From Lentimicrobium sp. L6 (GTDB taxonomy: Bacteria > Bacteroidota > Bacteroidia > Bacteroidales > UBA12170): a stretch of DNA of 64,000 nucleotides. Where the stretch lies: positions 16,638 through 80,637 of the forward strand of contig NZ_JABKCA010000009.1 in NCBI RefSeq assembly GCF_013166655.1. Direction: 5' to 3'. The translations under genes and the position numbers were made by a program. The notes under the pieces were generated by a model that worked only from the letters and a program-made list of their open reading frames with translations, had not been told where the DNA came from and made no database searches. The stretch's first letter is position 1, and each line of letters begins with the position of its first letter. Shown piece after piece: positions 56,596 through 64,000 of this stretch.

Positions 56596-59500
56596 ATGAG
56601 AAATTTAGTTAGCACCTTTGTAAAATATCCATTTTACGCCAACTTAATCATAGTCATACTTGTGATTGCTGGGGGATTCTCTTTATCTAATATGAAGAAG
56701 TCTTTTTTCCCAGAAAGAAGTACCACTACTATTAATGTTCAGGTTTTTTATCCTGGAGCTTCTCCAAAAGAGATGGAGGAGGGAATTACAACAAGAGTGG
56801 AAGAATCATTAAGAGGTTTAGTGGGTATAAAAGAGATTACAAGCTCTTCTTCCGAAAACTTTGCTTCTGTAAGGATAGAAACCACAGGTAAATACGATAT
56901 TGACCTCACTCTAGCAGAAATAAAAAATGCCGTGGATGGAATTTCATCTTTTCCAGTTGATGCAGAAAAACCTATTGTCTTTAAGCGTAGAGCTGTAACG
57001 CAAGCGGGATTTATTGGTTTAAGCGGAGATGTGGATCAGATAACTTTAAAACGCATGGCCAATGAGATAGAGAACGATTTCTATTCTTCTGGCAAAATAT
57101 CGCAACTTAATGTAAGTGGTTTACCGCCATTGGAAATTGCTGTTGAGGTTTCGCAAGAAAATTTGCAACGTTATGGTTTGAGTATCTCAGAGGTTTCATC
57201 TGCCATTAGAAGCAATAATTTGGATATCAGTGGTGGTTTAATTAGAAATGATCATGAAGAAATTCTGATTCGTTCCAGATATCGCTCTGTAGATCCAGAT
57301 GTGATTGCCGATTTAGTTATTCGTTCCTCTAATGATGGATCTAGTTTAAGAATTAGAGATATCGGAACCGTAAAACTACAATTTGCAGAGACACCGAGCC
57401 TTTCACTTCAAAACGGAAAACCTTCTGTTTCTTTTCAAGTAAATAAATTAGGAGAAGAAGATTTAGATGAGATTTCAACATTCCTTCACGATTATGTGGC
57501 AGAGTTTAATAGGATACATGATAATGTGAGAATGGATTTTACCTACGATTTCTTAACCATGTTAAAGAGTCGTTTGAATTTACTTTATTCCAATGGTGGT
57601 ATTGGCCTTTTATTGGTATTATTAGCTTTGGGATTATTCTTAAACTTAAGGCTATCATTTTGGGTAGCTTTTGGTATTCCTGCTTCATTCCTCGGAATGT
57701 TTGTGGTGGCTGCGGCCATGGGAGTAACTATCAATATGATTTCCCTTTTCGGTATGATTCTGGTTATCGGGATTCTGGTGGATGATGGAATTGTGATTGC
57801 TGAGAATATATATTCCCATTTTGAAACCGGAAAGACTCCAATGCGGGCTGCCGTCGACGGAACCATGGAAGTGATGCCAGCTATTATTACCTCGGTTTTA
57901 ACCACCATTGTTGCCTTTTCTCCGCTTTTACTTTTGACTGGGCAAATGGAAATGATGTATGAAATGGCTTTTGTAGTTACTGTTAGTTTAGGTATTTCTT
58001 TATTTGAAGCTTTCTTTGTATTGCCCGCTCACTTAGGTAATGCCAAAGTATTGAAGAGAAAAGACAGACGATCTAAATTCACCATTCGTCCACAACTAGA
58101 AAAGTTCATCGACTTTATGCGCTATAAATTATATGGTAATGCTTTAAAAGTAGTGATCAAATATAAATATGTAGTCATTTTTGCTCCCATATTCTTTATT
58201 ATGATTACTGTGGGATTATTAAAAGGAGGATTTATTAATTATACCTTCTTCCCAGCCATGGAATTCGACCAGATTACTGTTAATGTAGCCTATAAGCCTG
58301 GTAGTGGTGAGAAAAGAACCATCGAAACCTTAAAGATGATAGAAAATAAGGTTTGGGAGGTGAATAAAGAAATTATGGAAGAGTTTAATGATACTTCTTC
58401 TTTTGTAGACTTTACTTTTGTAGGTTTAGGTGGTGCATTCGATGGAACCGAATCTGGAGCTCATGCGGGTAACTTATTTATTACCATGAGAGATATGGAA
58501 GGAAGTCCCATAAAAACCACCGATATTGCCAAAAGAATCAGTAAATCCATAGGGAAGATTCCAGATGTTGAGAAATTTGCAGTAGGGGGAAGAAATCGTT
58601 GGGGCTCACCTGTTTCTATTAGTATTTTAGGAAAAGATTTGGAAGAATTAGAACATGCCAAACAATTCTTAATGCAGCGATTGAATGAAATCACGGAGCT
58701 TAAAGATGTTACTGAAAACAATTCTGTTGGAAAAAGAGAAGTACGCTTAGAGTTAAAACCAAAAGCATACCTATTGGGATTAAATAGAGCGCAGATTGCT
58801 TCACAAGTACGACAAGGTTTTTATGGTGACCAAGCACAGCGCCTTCAAATAGGAAGAGACGAAGTTAGAGTCTGGGTGAGATATCCAAAATCTGATAGAC
58901 TGAATTTAAGTCAGCTGGATTTTATGAAGATAAAGACTCCAGCTGGAGAATATCCTCTTAACGAATTGGCTTATTATGATATAGAACGTGGTCCTGTGAG
59001 TATTAAGCATTATAATGGAGCTCGTGAAGTTAGAATCGATGCCGATTTAACCGATTTCTATGCGCCCGTTCCTCCAATTTTAGCTCGTATTAACGAAACT
59101 ATTATCCCTGAATTAGAACAGAAGTTTAGAGGCGTAAAAATTGAATATCAAGGGCAGCAAAGAGATAGTAACGATGCCACCAACGAAATGGGTAAGTATT
59201 TTGGTGTGGCCTTTATGATTATGATTTTCCTTATCATGATTCACTTTAAATCATTTACTCAGGGATTGATTGTATTGATGATGATTCCTCTAGGGTGGTT
59301 AGGTGCAGTTTGGGGGCATGGTATCGAAGGTTTCCCAGTTTCTATGCTTTCTGCTTGGGGCATGGTAGCCCTATCTGGGGTGATTATCAACGATGCGGTG
59401 GTGTTCTTGGCTAAATATAATAGCTTGATTTTAGAGGGCTTTAAAGTGAAAGAAGCGGTATATAAAGCTGGGACGGCTCGTTTTAGAGCCATATTATTAA

Positions 59501-59808
59501 CGACTGTCACTACAGTAGCGGGTTTATATCCATTAATACTCGAAAAGAGTTTCCAAGCTCAGTTCTTAATTCCTATGGCTATTTCATTGGCATTTGGTGT
59601 ATTGTTTGGAACCACATTTATCTTGTTATTCTTCCCAAGTTTAATTTTGGTTTTAAACGATATGAAGAAGTTATATGCGGGTATTAAACTTTGGATAAGT
59701 CCAAGAATGGTAGAAGAGAATGGTGAATTTAAAGAGCTTCCTTTTGCTTGGCCAAGTGCCGAAGAAGTGGAGCCAGCCATGCGTGATAGTAAAAGAGTAA
59801 TCCAATAA
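56596..59808 (+). CDS. RND (AcrB/CusA-like) efflux transporter permease
   Basis: Proton-driven trimeric exporter. Twelve helices in two halves: TM1 at about 10-30 and periplasmic domains with VQVFYPGASPKEMEEGITTR. The TM4 proton-relay motif is GILVDDGIVIAENI, and the second half has a closing TM bundle with IPLGWLGAVWG and ALSGVIINDAVVFLA. It is 1070 aa. It has a single DD in TM4 and no heavy-metal signature, so HAE-1/HAE-2-like multidrug or lipid export is more likely than metal export; this is inference. Confidence 0.95.
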   Translation: MRNLVSTFVKYPFYANLIIVILVIAGGFSLSNMKKSFFPERSTTTINVQVFYPGASPKEMEEGITTRVEESLRGLVGIKEITSSSSENFASVRIETTGKYDIDLTLAEIKNAVDGISSFPVDAEKPIVFKRRAVTQAGFIGLSGDVDQITLKRMANEIENDFYSSGKISQLNVSGLPPLEIAVEVSQENLQRYGLSISEVSSAIRSNNLDISGGLIRNDHEEILIRSRYRSVDPDVIADLVIRSSNDGSSLRIRDIGTVKLQFAETPSLSLQNGKPSVSFQVNKLGEEDLDEISTFLHDYVAEFNRIHDNVRMDFTYDFLTMLKSRLNLLYSNGGIGLLLVLLALGLFLNLRLSFWVAFGIPASFLGMFVVAAAMGVTINMISLFGMILVIGILVDDGIVIAENIYSHFETGKTPMRAAVDGTMEVMPAIITSVLTTIVAFSPLLLLTGQMEMMYEMAFVVTVSLGISLFEAFFVLPAHLGNAKVLKRKDRRSKFTIRPQLEKFIDFMRYKLYGNALKVVIKYKYVVIFAPIFFIMITVGLLKGGFINYTFFPAMEFDQITVNVAYKPGSGEKRTIETLKMIENKVWEVNKEIMEEFNDTSSFVDFTFVGLGGAFDGTESGAHAGNLFITMRDMEGSPIKTTDIAKRISKSIGKIPDVEKFAVGGRNRWGSPVSISILGKDLEELEHAKQFLMQRLNEITELKDVTENNSVGKREVRLELKPKAYLLGLNRAQIASQVRQGFYGDQAQRLQIGRDEVRVWVRYPKSDRLNLSQLDFMKIKTPAGEYPLNELAYYDIERGPVSIKHYNGAREVRIDADLTDFYAPVPPILARINETIIPELEQKFRGVKIEYQGQQRDSNDATNEMGKYFGVAFMIMIFLIMIHFKSFTQGLIVLMMIPLGWLGAVWGHGIEGFPVSMLSAWGMVALSGVIINDAVVFLAKYNSLILEGFKVKEAVYKAGTARFRAILLTTVTTVAGLYPLILEKSFQAQFLIPMAISLAFGVLFGTTFILLFFPSLILVLNDMKKLYAGIKLWISPRMVEENGEFKELPFAWPSAEEVEPAMRDSKRVIQ

Positions 59809-59824
59809 TTTATTGATCAGAAAA

Positions 59825-61144
59825 ATGAGAATATTAAAATATATATCAGTGGTGTTGCTTTTGGCTTTTGCGAGTCAAATGAGTGCACAAGAATCAAGTC
59901 CGCTTACTTTAGAGGAGGCTGTCACTATTGCTTTGGAGAAGAATTTCGACATCCAGATTAGCAATAAAAATGTGGAATCGGCTGAGGTAAATAATACCTG
60001 GGGAGCAGCAGGAATGTTCCCGAGTGTAGATGTTGGAATCAGTCAGACCAATAGATTCGACAATAGCGAGTCTATGAGTTCTGACGAGCGTGACGATGTG
60101 CTTCGATCTGGTGTTCAGCCTTATGTTCAAGTACGATGGATGTTATTCAACGGACTCAATGTTTATATTAAAAAAGATAAACTAGAACTCGTCCAACAGC
60201 TTTCTGAAGGTAATGCTGCAGTAGTGGTAGAGAGTAAGATTCAAGCGGTGGTATTGGCCTATTATCAAAGCCTCCTCAATAGAGAGAAGTTGAAGACCAT
60301 AGAAAGAGTGAAAAAGCTGAGTCGTGATAGATTTAACTATGTGCAAACCAAAAAGCAATTTGGTTCCGCCGTTAGTTATGATGTACTGCAAGCCAAAAAC
60401 TCTTATTTAAGCGATTCTACCAATTATCTTTTGCAAAGCCTAGAGCTTAAGAAATCTCAATTGAATTTAAACCTATTAATGGGTGTGGAGAAAGAAAATG
60501 TATATGAGCTAACCAGTGTGTTTGAACCTACTATAGAGGATTATAAATACTTCGATTTAGAGGATAAAATGTTCAGCTCCAATAAAACTTTGCAGAATCA
60601 ATATATCAATATGGAGATTTTGCAGAAAGATGTAGCAAGCGCAAAAGCAAGTGTTTGGCCTACTTTGAACCTGAATTCGGGTACGGATTATGCTAGCAAT
60701 TATGTTCGTTATTCTGGAGCAGATCCCAATTCTTCATACTCCTACGATTTCTATGTGAATTTCAGCCTCAATTTCAATCTTTATGACGGGGGAAGAACAC
60801 GAAGGTTAATCAAGCAATCCATTATACAAAGCGATATTGGAAATATTCAAGAAAGCCAAATCAAGCAAACCTTAAGTAATGGCCTATTGACAGTTTATGA
60901 GATGTATCAAATCCGCAAGCAGTTATTAAGTGTTGCTGATGTGGGACTAGAAACAGCTCAGCTCAACTTGGATTTATCCACTGAGAAATTCAAAAATGGA
61001 AGCATCAACTCCTTTAACTTTAGAGATGTTCAAATCATCTTTATCAATTCTGAATTCAGCAGACTAGAGGCGGTTTATAATCTTATCAATACCCATACCG
61101 AGTTATTACGTGCTACGGGTGGTATTATTTCAGAATTCGAATAG
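59825..61144 (+). CDS. TolC family outer-membrane protein of the RND operon
   Basis: Outer-membrane exit duct. Signal peptide from ATG at 59825 (ILKYISVVLLLAFASQMSAQ). A TTG at 59813 is in frame but places charged residues before the signal. TolC repeats are recognisable in both halves: LTLEEAVTIALEKNFDIQIS and the second YVNFSLNFNLYDGGRTRRLI region. It is 439 aa. It is the last operon gene, followed by a terminator 25 bp on. Confidence 0.93.
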   Translation: MRILKYISVVLLLAFASQMSAQESSPLTLEEAVTIALEKNFDIQISNKNVESAEVNNTWGAAGMFPSVDVGISQTNRFDNSESMSSDERDDVLRSGVQPYVQVRWMLFNGLNVYIKKDKLELVQQLSEGNAAVVVESKIQAVVLAYYQSLLNREKLKTIERVKKLSRDRFNYVQTKKQFGSAVSYDVLQAKNSYLSDSTNYLLQSLELKKSQLNLNLLMGVEKENVYELTSVFEPTIEDYKYFDLEDKMFSSNKTLQNQYINMEILQKDVASAKASVWPTLNLNSGTDYASNYVRYSGADPNSSYSYDFYVNFSLNFNLYDGGRTRRLIKQSIIQSDIGNIQESQIKQTLSNGLLTVYEMYQIRKQLLSVADVGLETAQLNLDLSTEKFKNGSINSFNFRDVQIIFINSEFSRLEAVYNLINTHTELLRATGGIISEFE

Positions 61145-61168
61145 CAAGATACAGAAATTTCAATATTT

Positions 61169-61198
61169 AAGCGTGGCCTTTGGGTTGCGCTTTTTTTT
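61169..61198 (+). terminator. Terminator of the RND efflux operon
   Basis: Hairpin AAGCGtggCC-ttt-GGgttGCGCTT including G-U pairs, followed directly by a run of eight T. It begins 25 bp after the TolC stop. Confidence 0.7.
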
Positions 61199-61250
61199 GT
61201 TTATGTGGCGCAAAAAAAAGAATAATTCAGGGAGTTGTGCAATTGGATAC

Positions 61251-61495
61251 GAGTAACGCGGTTCTCCTGAACTGCGGTTAATATTATTTTTTTTATTTGT
61301 AAAATATAAATAAGCATGAGTTGCAAGCCAAGGTGTTAATTTTTTAATGTGTTTTAATAAGCAATAGGAAAGCATTGATAATAAAGCTTATTAGTAAGAA
61401 AGCTAGAGGTGTTATTTAAAATACCCACCTAGTTCAATGCTTATTTAGTGAGGTGTTGAAAAGAACTAAATCACAATTCAGGAGAATGGTGTTAC
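61251..61495. repeat. Decayed REP/MITE-like unit, copy 3
   Basis: Left arm 61251-61277 (GAGTAACGCGGTTCTCCTGA...) closely matches the left arms near 52.7 kb. A degenerate right arm lies at 61471-61495 (TTCAGGAGAATGGTGTTAC). The 190 bp between are AT-rich, unlike the short centres of the other copies, so this is either an expanded or interrupted copy. The 362-bp gap 61145-61506 holds this repeat and the efflux terminator, and I see no gene. Confidence 0.55.
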
Positions 61496-61506
61496 AGCTA
61501 TCGAAA

Positions 61507-62460
61507 CTAAACTTTTCCTAAAACTTCACAAACCCAAATATTTCTAACAAAATGGGCCTTTCCTATTTTACTTACGCTACCATGATCTACAATTTTCAAT
61601 CGGGCCTTGCTGATTAAATTGGTGATATCCTCAGTTGATAGAATGACCATACGATTTGTGATTTTAGCTGTAGAATCAATGATATTAAAAAGCTCATCGT
61701 CTGTTGCACGGCTGTACATATTATAGGGGAGGTCTATAATGGCAGCGTCATATTTTTTACTGATGTCTTTTATATCGGAGCAATAAATGTTTGCGGTATA
61801 ATTAAAGTGGGAAATGTTTTTACCCGCATGATGAAATATTTTAGGGTTGATATCACAACCTTCTATATGATATCCAGCGAAACAAGCTTCTAATATGATG
61901 GTTCCAGCACCACAACAGGCATCTAGTAATGTGATTTCTTTATTTCCTTTCGATGCAATATTTACCAAAGATTTGGCGGTATGAAGACCAAGTGAATTAC
62001 TATAAGAGTAGGGTTTATCATTATGTTGATGCCATTTGAAATTGTTTTTAATCAGAACTCCAAAATACCATATACCTTCATAATAGGCCAAAGCATAAGT
62101 GATGTATGGATTATAATAATCAGGTGCTCCATCAATACAAAATCCTATATCTTTTAGTTTACTCAGCCGCTCCGGATACTCCGTTTTATCGCCGTGTAAA
62201 ACTACATACTCCGCTTTGAAGCTATCGATGCGTATTTTCTCTTTTTTGGCTTTAAGGATAAGTGTATCATAGTCATCGGAAGATGAAATAATATCGATTC
62301 TTCTTTTGATGAAAGCGCTATTGGATGGCTCTATTTTGATATCAGAAAAAAGCAGTTTATTCTTTTCATCTTCATTAAATAGATGTCTCGATTCGAGTTT
62401 GCATAAATCACTCTCACTACGATCGTAATTATAGGAATAGAGATACTTATGGTCTTGCAT
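61507..62460 (-). CDS. TRM11/RlmL-like class I methyltransferase
   Basis: Probable RNA (guanine-N2) methyltransferase. An N-terminal about 150-residue domain looks THUMP-like or replaces it (LYSYNYDRSESDLCKLESRH start, then ALAYYEGIWYFGVLIKN). The catalytic domain has motif I LLDACCGAGTIILEACFAG (SAM binding), motif II GCDINPKIFHHAGKN and motif IV IIDLPYNMYSRA. Motif IV reads DLPY where N2-guanine enzymes usually have DPPY. It is 317 aa. It is a single gene divergent from the WYL regulator. Substrate unknown: tRNA G10 or rRNA are possible. Confidence 0.72.
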   Translation of the reverse strand: MQDHKYLYSYNYDRSESDLCKLESRHLFNEDEKNKLLFSDIKIEPSNSAFIKRRIDIISSSDDYDTLILKAKKEKIRIDSFKAEYVVLHGDKTEYPERLSKLKDIGFCIDGAPDYYNPYITYALAYYEGIWYFGVLIKNNFKWHQHNDKPYSYSNSLGLHTAKSLVNIASKGNKEITLLDACCGAGTIILEACFAGYHIEGCDINPKIFHHAGKNISHFNYTANIYCSDIKDISKKYDAAIIDLPYNMYSRATDDELFNIIDSTAKITNRMVILSTEDITNLISKARLKIVDHGSVSKIGKAHFVRNIWVCEVLGKV

Positions 62461-62619
62461 GTGTTTTGCTTTTTTGCTTGAATAGCATAAAAAGCTGCTA
62501 TCACAATGAATATTTGGTAAATATAGGGAAAGTCCTTGGCTGGCCTATGTTTTTTTGTGAAATAGGTGTTGAAATGGTGGTTTTCTGCTAATCTTATAAT
62601 TTTTATTTGAAGCTTTTTA

Positions 62620-62643
62620 TACGCAACGACACTAAGTGGCGTA
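62620..62643. promoter_or_regulatory. Short palindrome upstream of the WYL gene
   Basis: CACTaAGTG (62630-62638) is a perfect 4-1-4 palindrome flanked by TACGC and GCGTA. It is 43 bp before the WYL regulator ATG and in the divergent region, so autoregulation is possible. Confidence 0.35.
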
Positions 62644-62680
62644 GTAAAATTGTTTATTTGCAGAAACAAAATAAAAAGCG

Positions 62681-63571
62681 ATGAAGAATAATCAGGACTA
62701 TAATCACATTCTAAGAATAGGCATTATTTATGACCTCCTCAAAAAGAAAGATTTTACAAAAAGAAATGAATTTGAAAATGTTCTACTCGAAAAATTAGGG
62801 CACTTTTCGTCCCGTACTTTCGATAGGGATTTAAGGAAATTACGCGAACAATTTGGTTTGGTTATTAGATATGAGAACCCTTATGGATACGGATTTGATA
62901 AGGCCTATGAACAAGATACCTCAAAAATTGAGAACCTTTTACATCTGATGAACTCTACAGTTTTTAAAATGAATCATCTAAACAAAAAAGACATTATATA
63001 TCCATTTACCAGCAATAATATTGAGGTTAATGAATTCTTACCTGAAATTAGTGAGGCCATATCCAGTTGCCATAAAATCCATATTGCATACAGAGGATAT
63101 TGGGAAACCGATCGTAAGGAATATATCCTTTCGCCCTATTTATTGAAAGAATTCCAGCTCAGGTGGTATGTTCTGTCTAAAGTTGATGGTGAAATCAGAG
63201 TCTTTGGATTAGATAGAATTAGATCAATAGATGTCCTACAAGATGAATCAGTTGAACGTCCTAAAATAGATGCCAGTGTTTTTAATAATATCATTGGTGT
63301 TTCCGAACCACACCTCAAACCAGAGAAAGTGGTGTTGGCCTTTACTCCACGACAAGGTAGATATATCAAATCATCCCCAATACACCCAACACAGGAGCTT
63401 GTTTCTGATGATGAAAATGGCTTGGTGATTTCCTTGAAGGTAGGCATTAACTGGGAGTTGAAAGAGGTCATCAAGAAAAATGGTATTCAAGTAAAAGTAT
63501 TAGAACCAGCTCATTTGGTTGAGGAAATCAAACAAGAACTTATCGACAATTTAAAACAATATCAATCATAA
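62681..63571 (+). CDS. WYL-domain transcriptional regulator (YafY-type)
   Basis: DNA-binding regulator that senses a ligand, often nucleic acid or nucleotide, through WYL. An N-terminal winged HTH (about 1-75: ILRIGIIYDLLKKKDFTKRN, SSRTFDRDLRKLREQFGL) is followed by the WYL domain (about 120-195: KIHIAYRGYWETDRKEYI, RWYVLSKVDGEIRVFGLDRI). A WCX-like C-terminal domain ends in LVEEIKQELIDNLKQ. It is 296 aa, full length. WYL proteins in Bacteroidota often stand at the edge of defence or mobile loci, but nothing here proves that. Confidence 0.9.
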   Translation: MKNNQDYNHILRIGIIYDLLKKKDFTKRNEFENVLLEKLGHFSSRTFDRDLRKLREQFGLVIRYENPYGYGFDKAYEQDTSKIENLLHLMNSTVFKMNHLNKKDIIYPFTSNNIEVNEFLPEISEAISSCHKIHIAYRGYWETDRKEYILSPYLLKEFQLRWYVLSKVDGEIRVFGLDRIRSIDVLQDESVERPKIDASVFNNIIGVSEPHLKPEKVVLAFTPRQGRYIKSSPIHPTQELVSDDENGLVISLKVGINWELKEVIKKNGIQVKVLEPAHLVEEIKQELIDNLKQYQS

Positions 63572-63582
63572 AAACTAGAATT

Positions 63583-63720
63583 ATGAAAACAGGTGAATTA
63601 GTAAAGTTTATCATCAAAGGGAGTATCAGCCTATTGACAATAGGTTTTGGTTATGCCTTAGGCAAAGAAGCAGAAAAGAATTATAACAATTGGAATCAGG
63701 AGGAGGGCAAAAATGAATAA
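63583..63720 (+). CDS. 45-aa small membrane protein
   Basis: Too short for routine detection. One hydrophobic, glycine-containing helix (FIIKGSISLLTIGFGYALGK) with a charged C-terminus (EAEKNYNNWNQEEGKNE). It starts 11 bp after the WYL stop and its final codons overlap the next start (ATGAATAA). The overlap supports a real coupled gene. Function unknown. Confidence 0.55.
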   Translation: MKTGELVKFIIKGSISLLTIGFGYALGKEAEKNYNNWNQEEGKNE

Positions 63721-63901
63721 TAGTCAATCTGAAAACCCTAAGAAAGATGAAAATAATGGCTTGAGCTTTTTTGAGCCTATATTCTCACAAGTGGAAAAGC
63801 AATTTGCACAAAACGAGATATTTAAAATAGGAAAAATTTCAGGACATTGGTTTGGAGGTATAATAGATGGAGCAGTGGACCTTATTTTCAAGAGATATTA
63901 A
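63713..63901 (+). CDS. 62-aa small protein, unknown
   Basis: Not recognised. A polar N-terminus (NNSQSENPKKDENNGLSFF) and a glycine-containing amphipathic or weakly hydrophobic C-terminus (GKISGHWFGGIIDGAVDLIF). It overlaps the 45-aa gene by 8 bp, consistent with an operon including WYL. Could be a peptide toxin-like or membrane accessory protein; no evidence decides. Confidence 0.5.
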   Translation: MNNSQSENPKKDENNGLSFFEPIFSQVEKQFAQNEIFKIGKISGHWFGGIIDGAVDLIFKRY

Positions 63902-64000
63902 CGATTAATTAATTTAACACATCAAAAAAAAGATTATGGAAACCATAACAATTAAGCATCGTTTTCAGCCCTAAGCCGTGGAGCTAAGCATTTGCTTATG

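Overview
The window is chromosomal DNA of an AT-rich member of the Bacteroidota (Bacteroidetes). The signs are a fused SecDF, a type IX secretion (T9SS) type-A-like C-terminal domain, a DUF5686/carboxypeptidase-regulatory-like outer-membrane protein, a SGNH lipoprotein paired with a FadL-type porin, a TPR-LuxR regulator, a GH92 mannosidase, near absence of Shine-Dalgarno sequences, and promoter-like TTTG/TAnnTTTG boxes. A marine or gut-type Marinilabiliales-like lineage is plausible, but the order cannot be fixed from the sequence alone. I see no rRNA, tRNA, CRISPR array, prophage or intact insertion sequence.

Layout. 0-4.1 kb (minus): end of a surface-glycan cluster (LbH acyltransferase and three glycosyltransferases) that runs off the left edge. 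4.2-13.3 kb (minus): SGNH lipoprotein plus FadL-like porin, a tricorn-like S41 protease, a radical SAM/SPASM protein coupled to a holin-like membrane protein and a YtxH protein, and an AI-2E-family permease. 13.5-16.7 kb: ligA converging on a receiver-histidine kinase. 16.8-23.4 kb (plus): a four-gene operon, TolC-SPOR fusion / membrane-fusion protein / zinc-ribbon TackOD1-like protein with degenerate GGDEF / processive-type GT2. This looks like a complete envelope-spanning exopolysaccharide synthase and is the best candidate for an undescribed system here. 23.4-32.9 kb: a soluble multi-PAS kinase, an NtrY/AtoS-type kinase with a sigma-54 activator, and a divergent ABC operon (LolD/MacB-like ATPase, 84-aa protein, FtsX-type permease).

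33.1-43.2 kb (minus): DUF5686 protein, purM, an OmpA-family protein carrying an apparently dead retropepsin-like domain, tatA, and secDF. 43.5-50.8 kb: a T9SS-type cargo protein, a 1080-aa protein built from YadA-head-like repeats and a free-standing 75-aa sorting-domain-like protein, divergent from a membrane TPR-LuxR regulator. 50.8-55.3 kb: a TPR lipoprotein divergent from dnaN, two REP/MITE-like repeat units, and a secreted GH92 alpha-mannosidase. 55.3-61.2 kb (plus): a complete RND efflux operon (adaptor, pump, TolC) preceded by a 20-bp tandem repeat. 61.2-64 kb: another decayed REP-like unit, a TRM11-like methyltransferase, a WYL regulator and two very small membrane-type proteins, with a possible frameshifted gene at the right edge.

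Most genes concern the cell envelope: glycan synthesis, export through SecDF, Tat and T9SS, outer-membrane proteins, efflux and signalling. Housekeeping genes (ligA, purM, dnaN) are interspersed. All functions are inferred by reading motifs; no database search was run.
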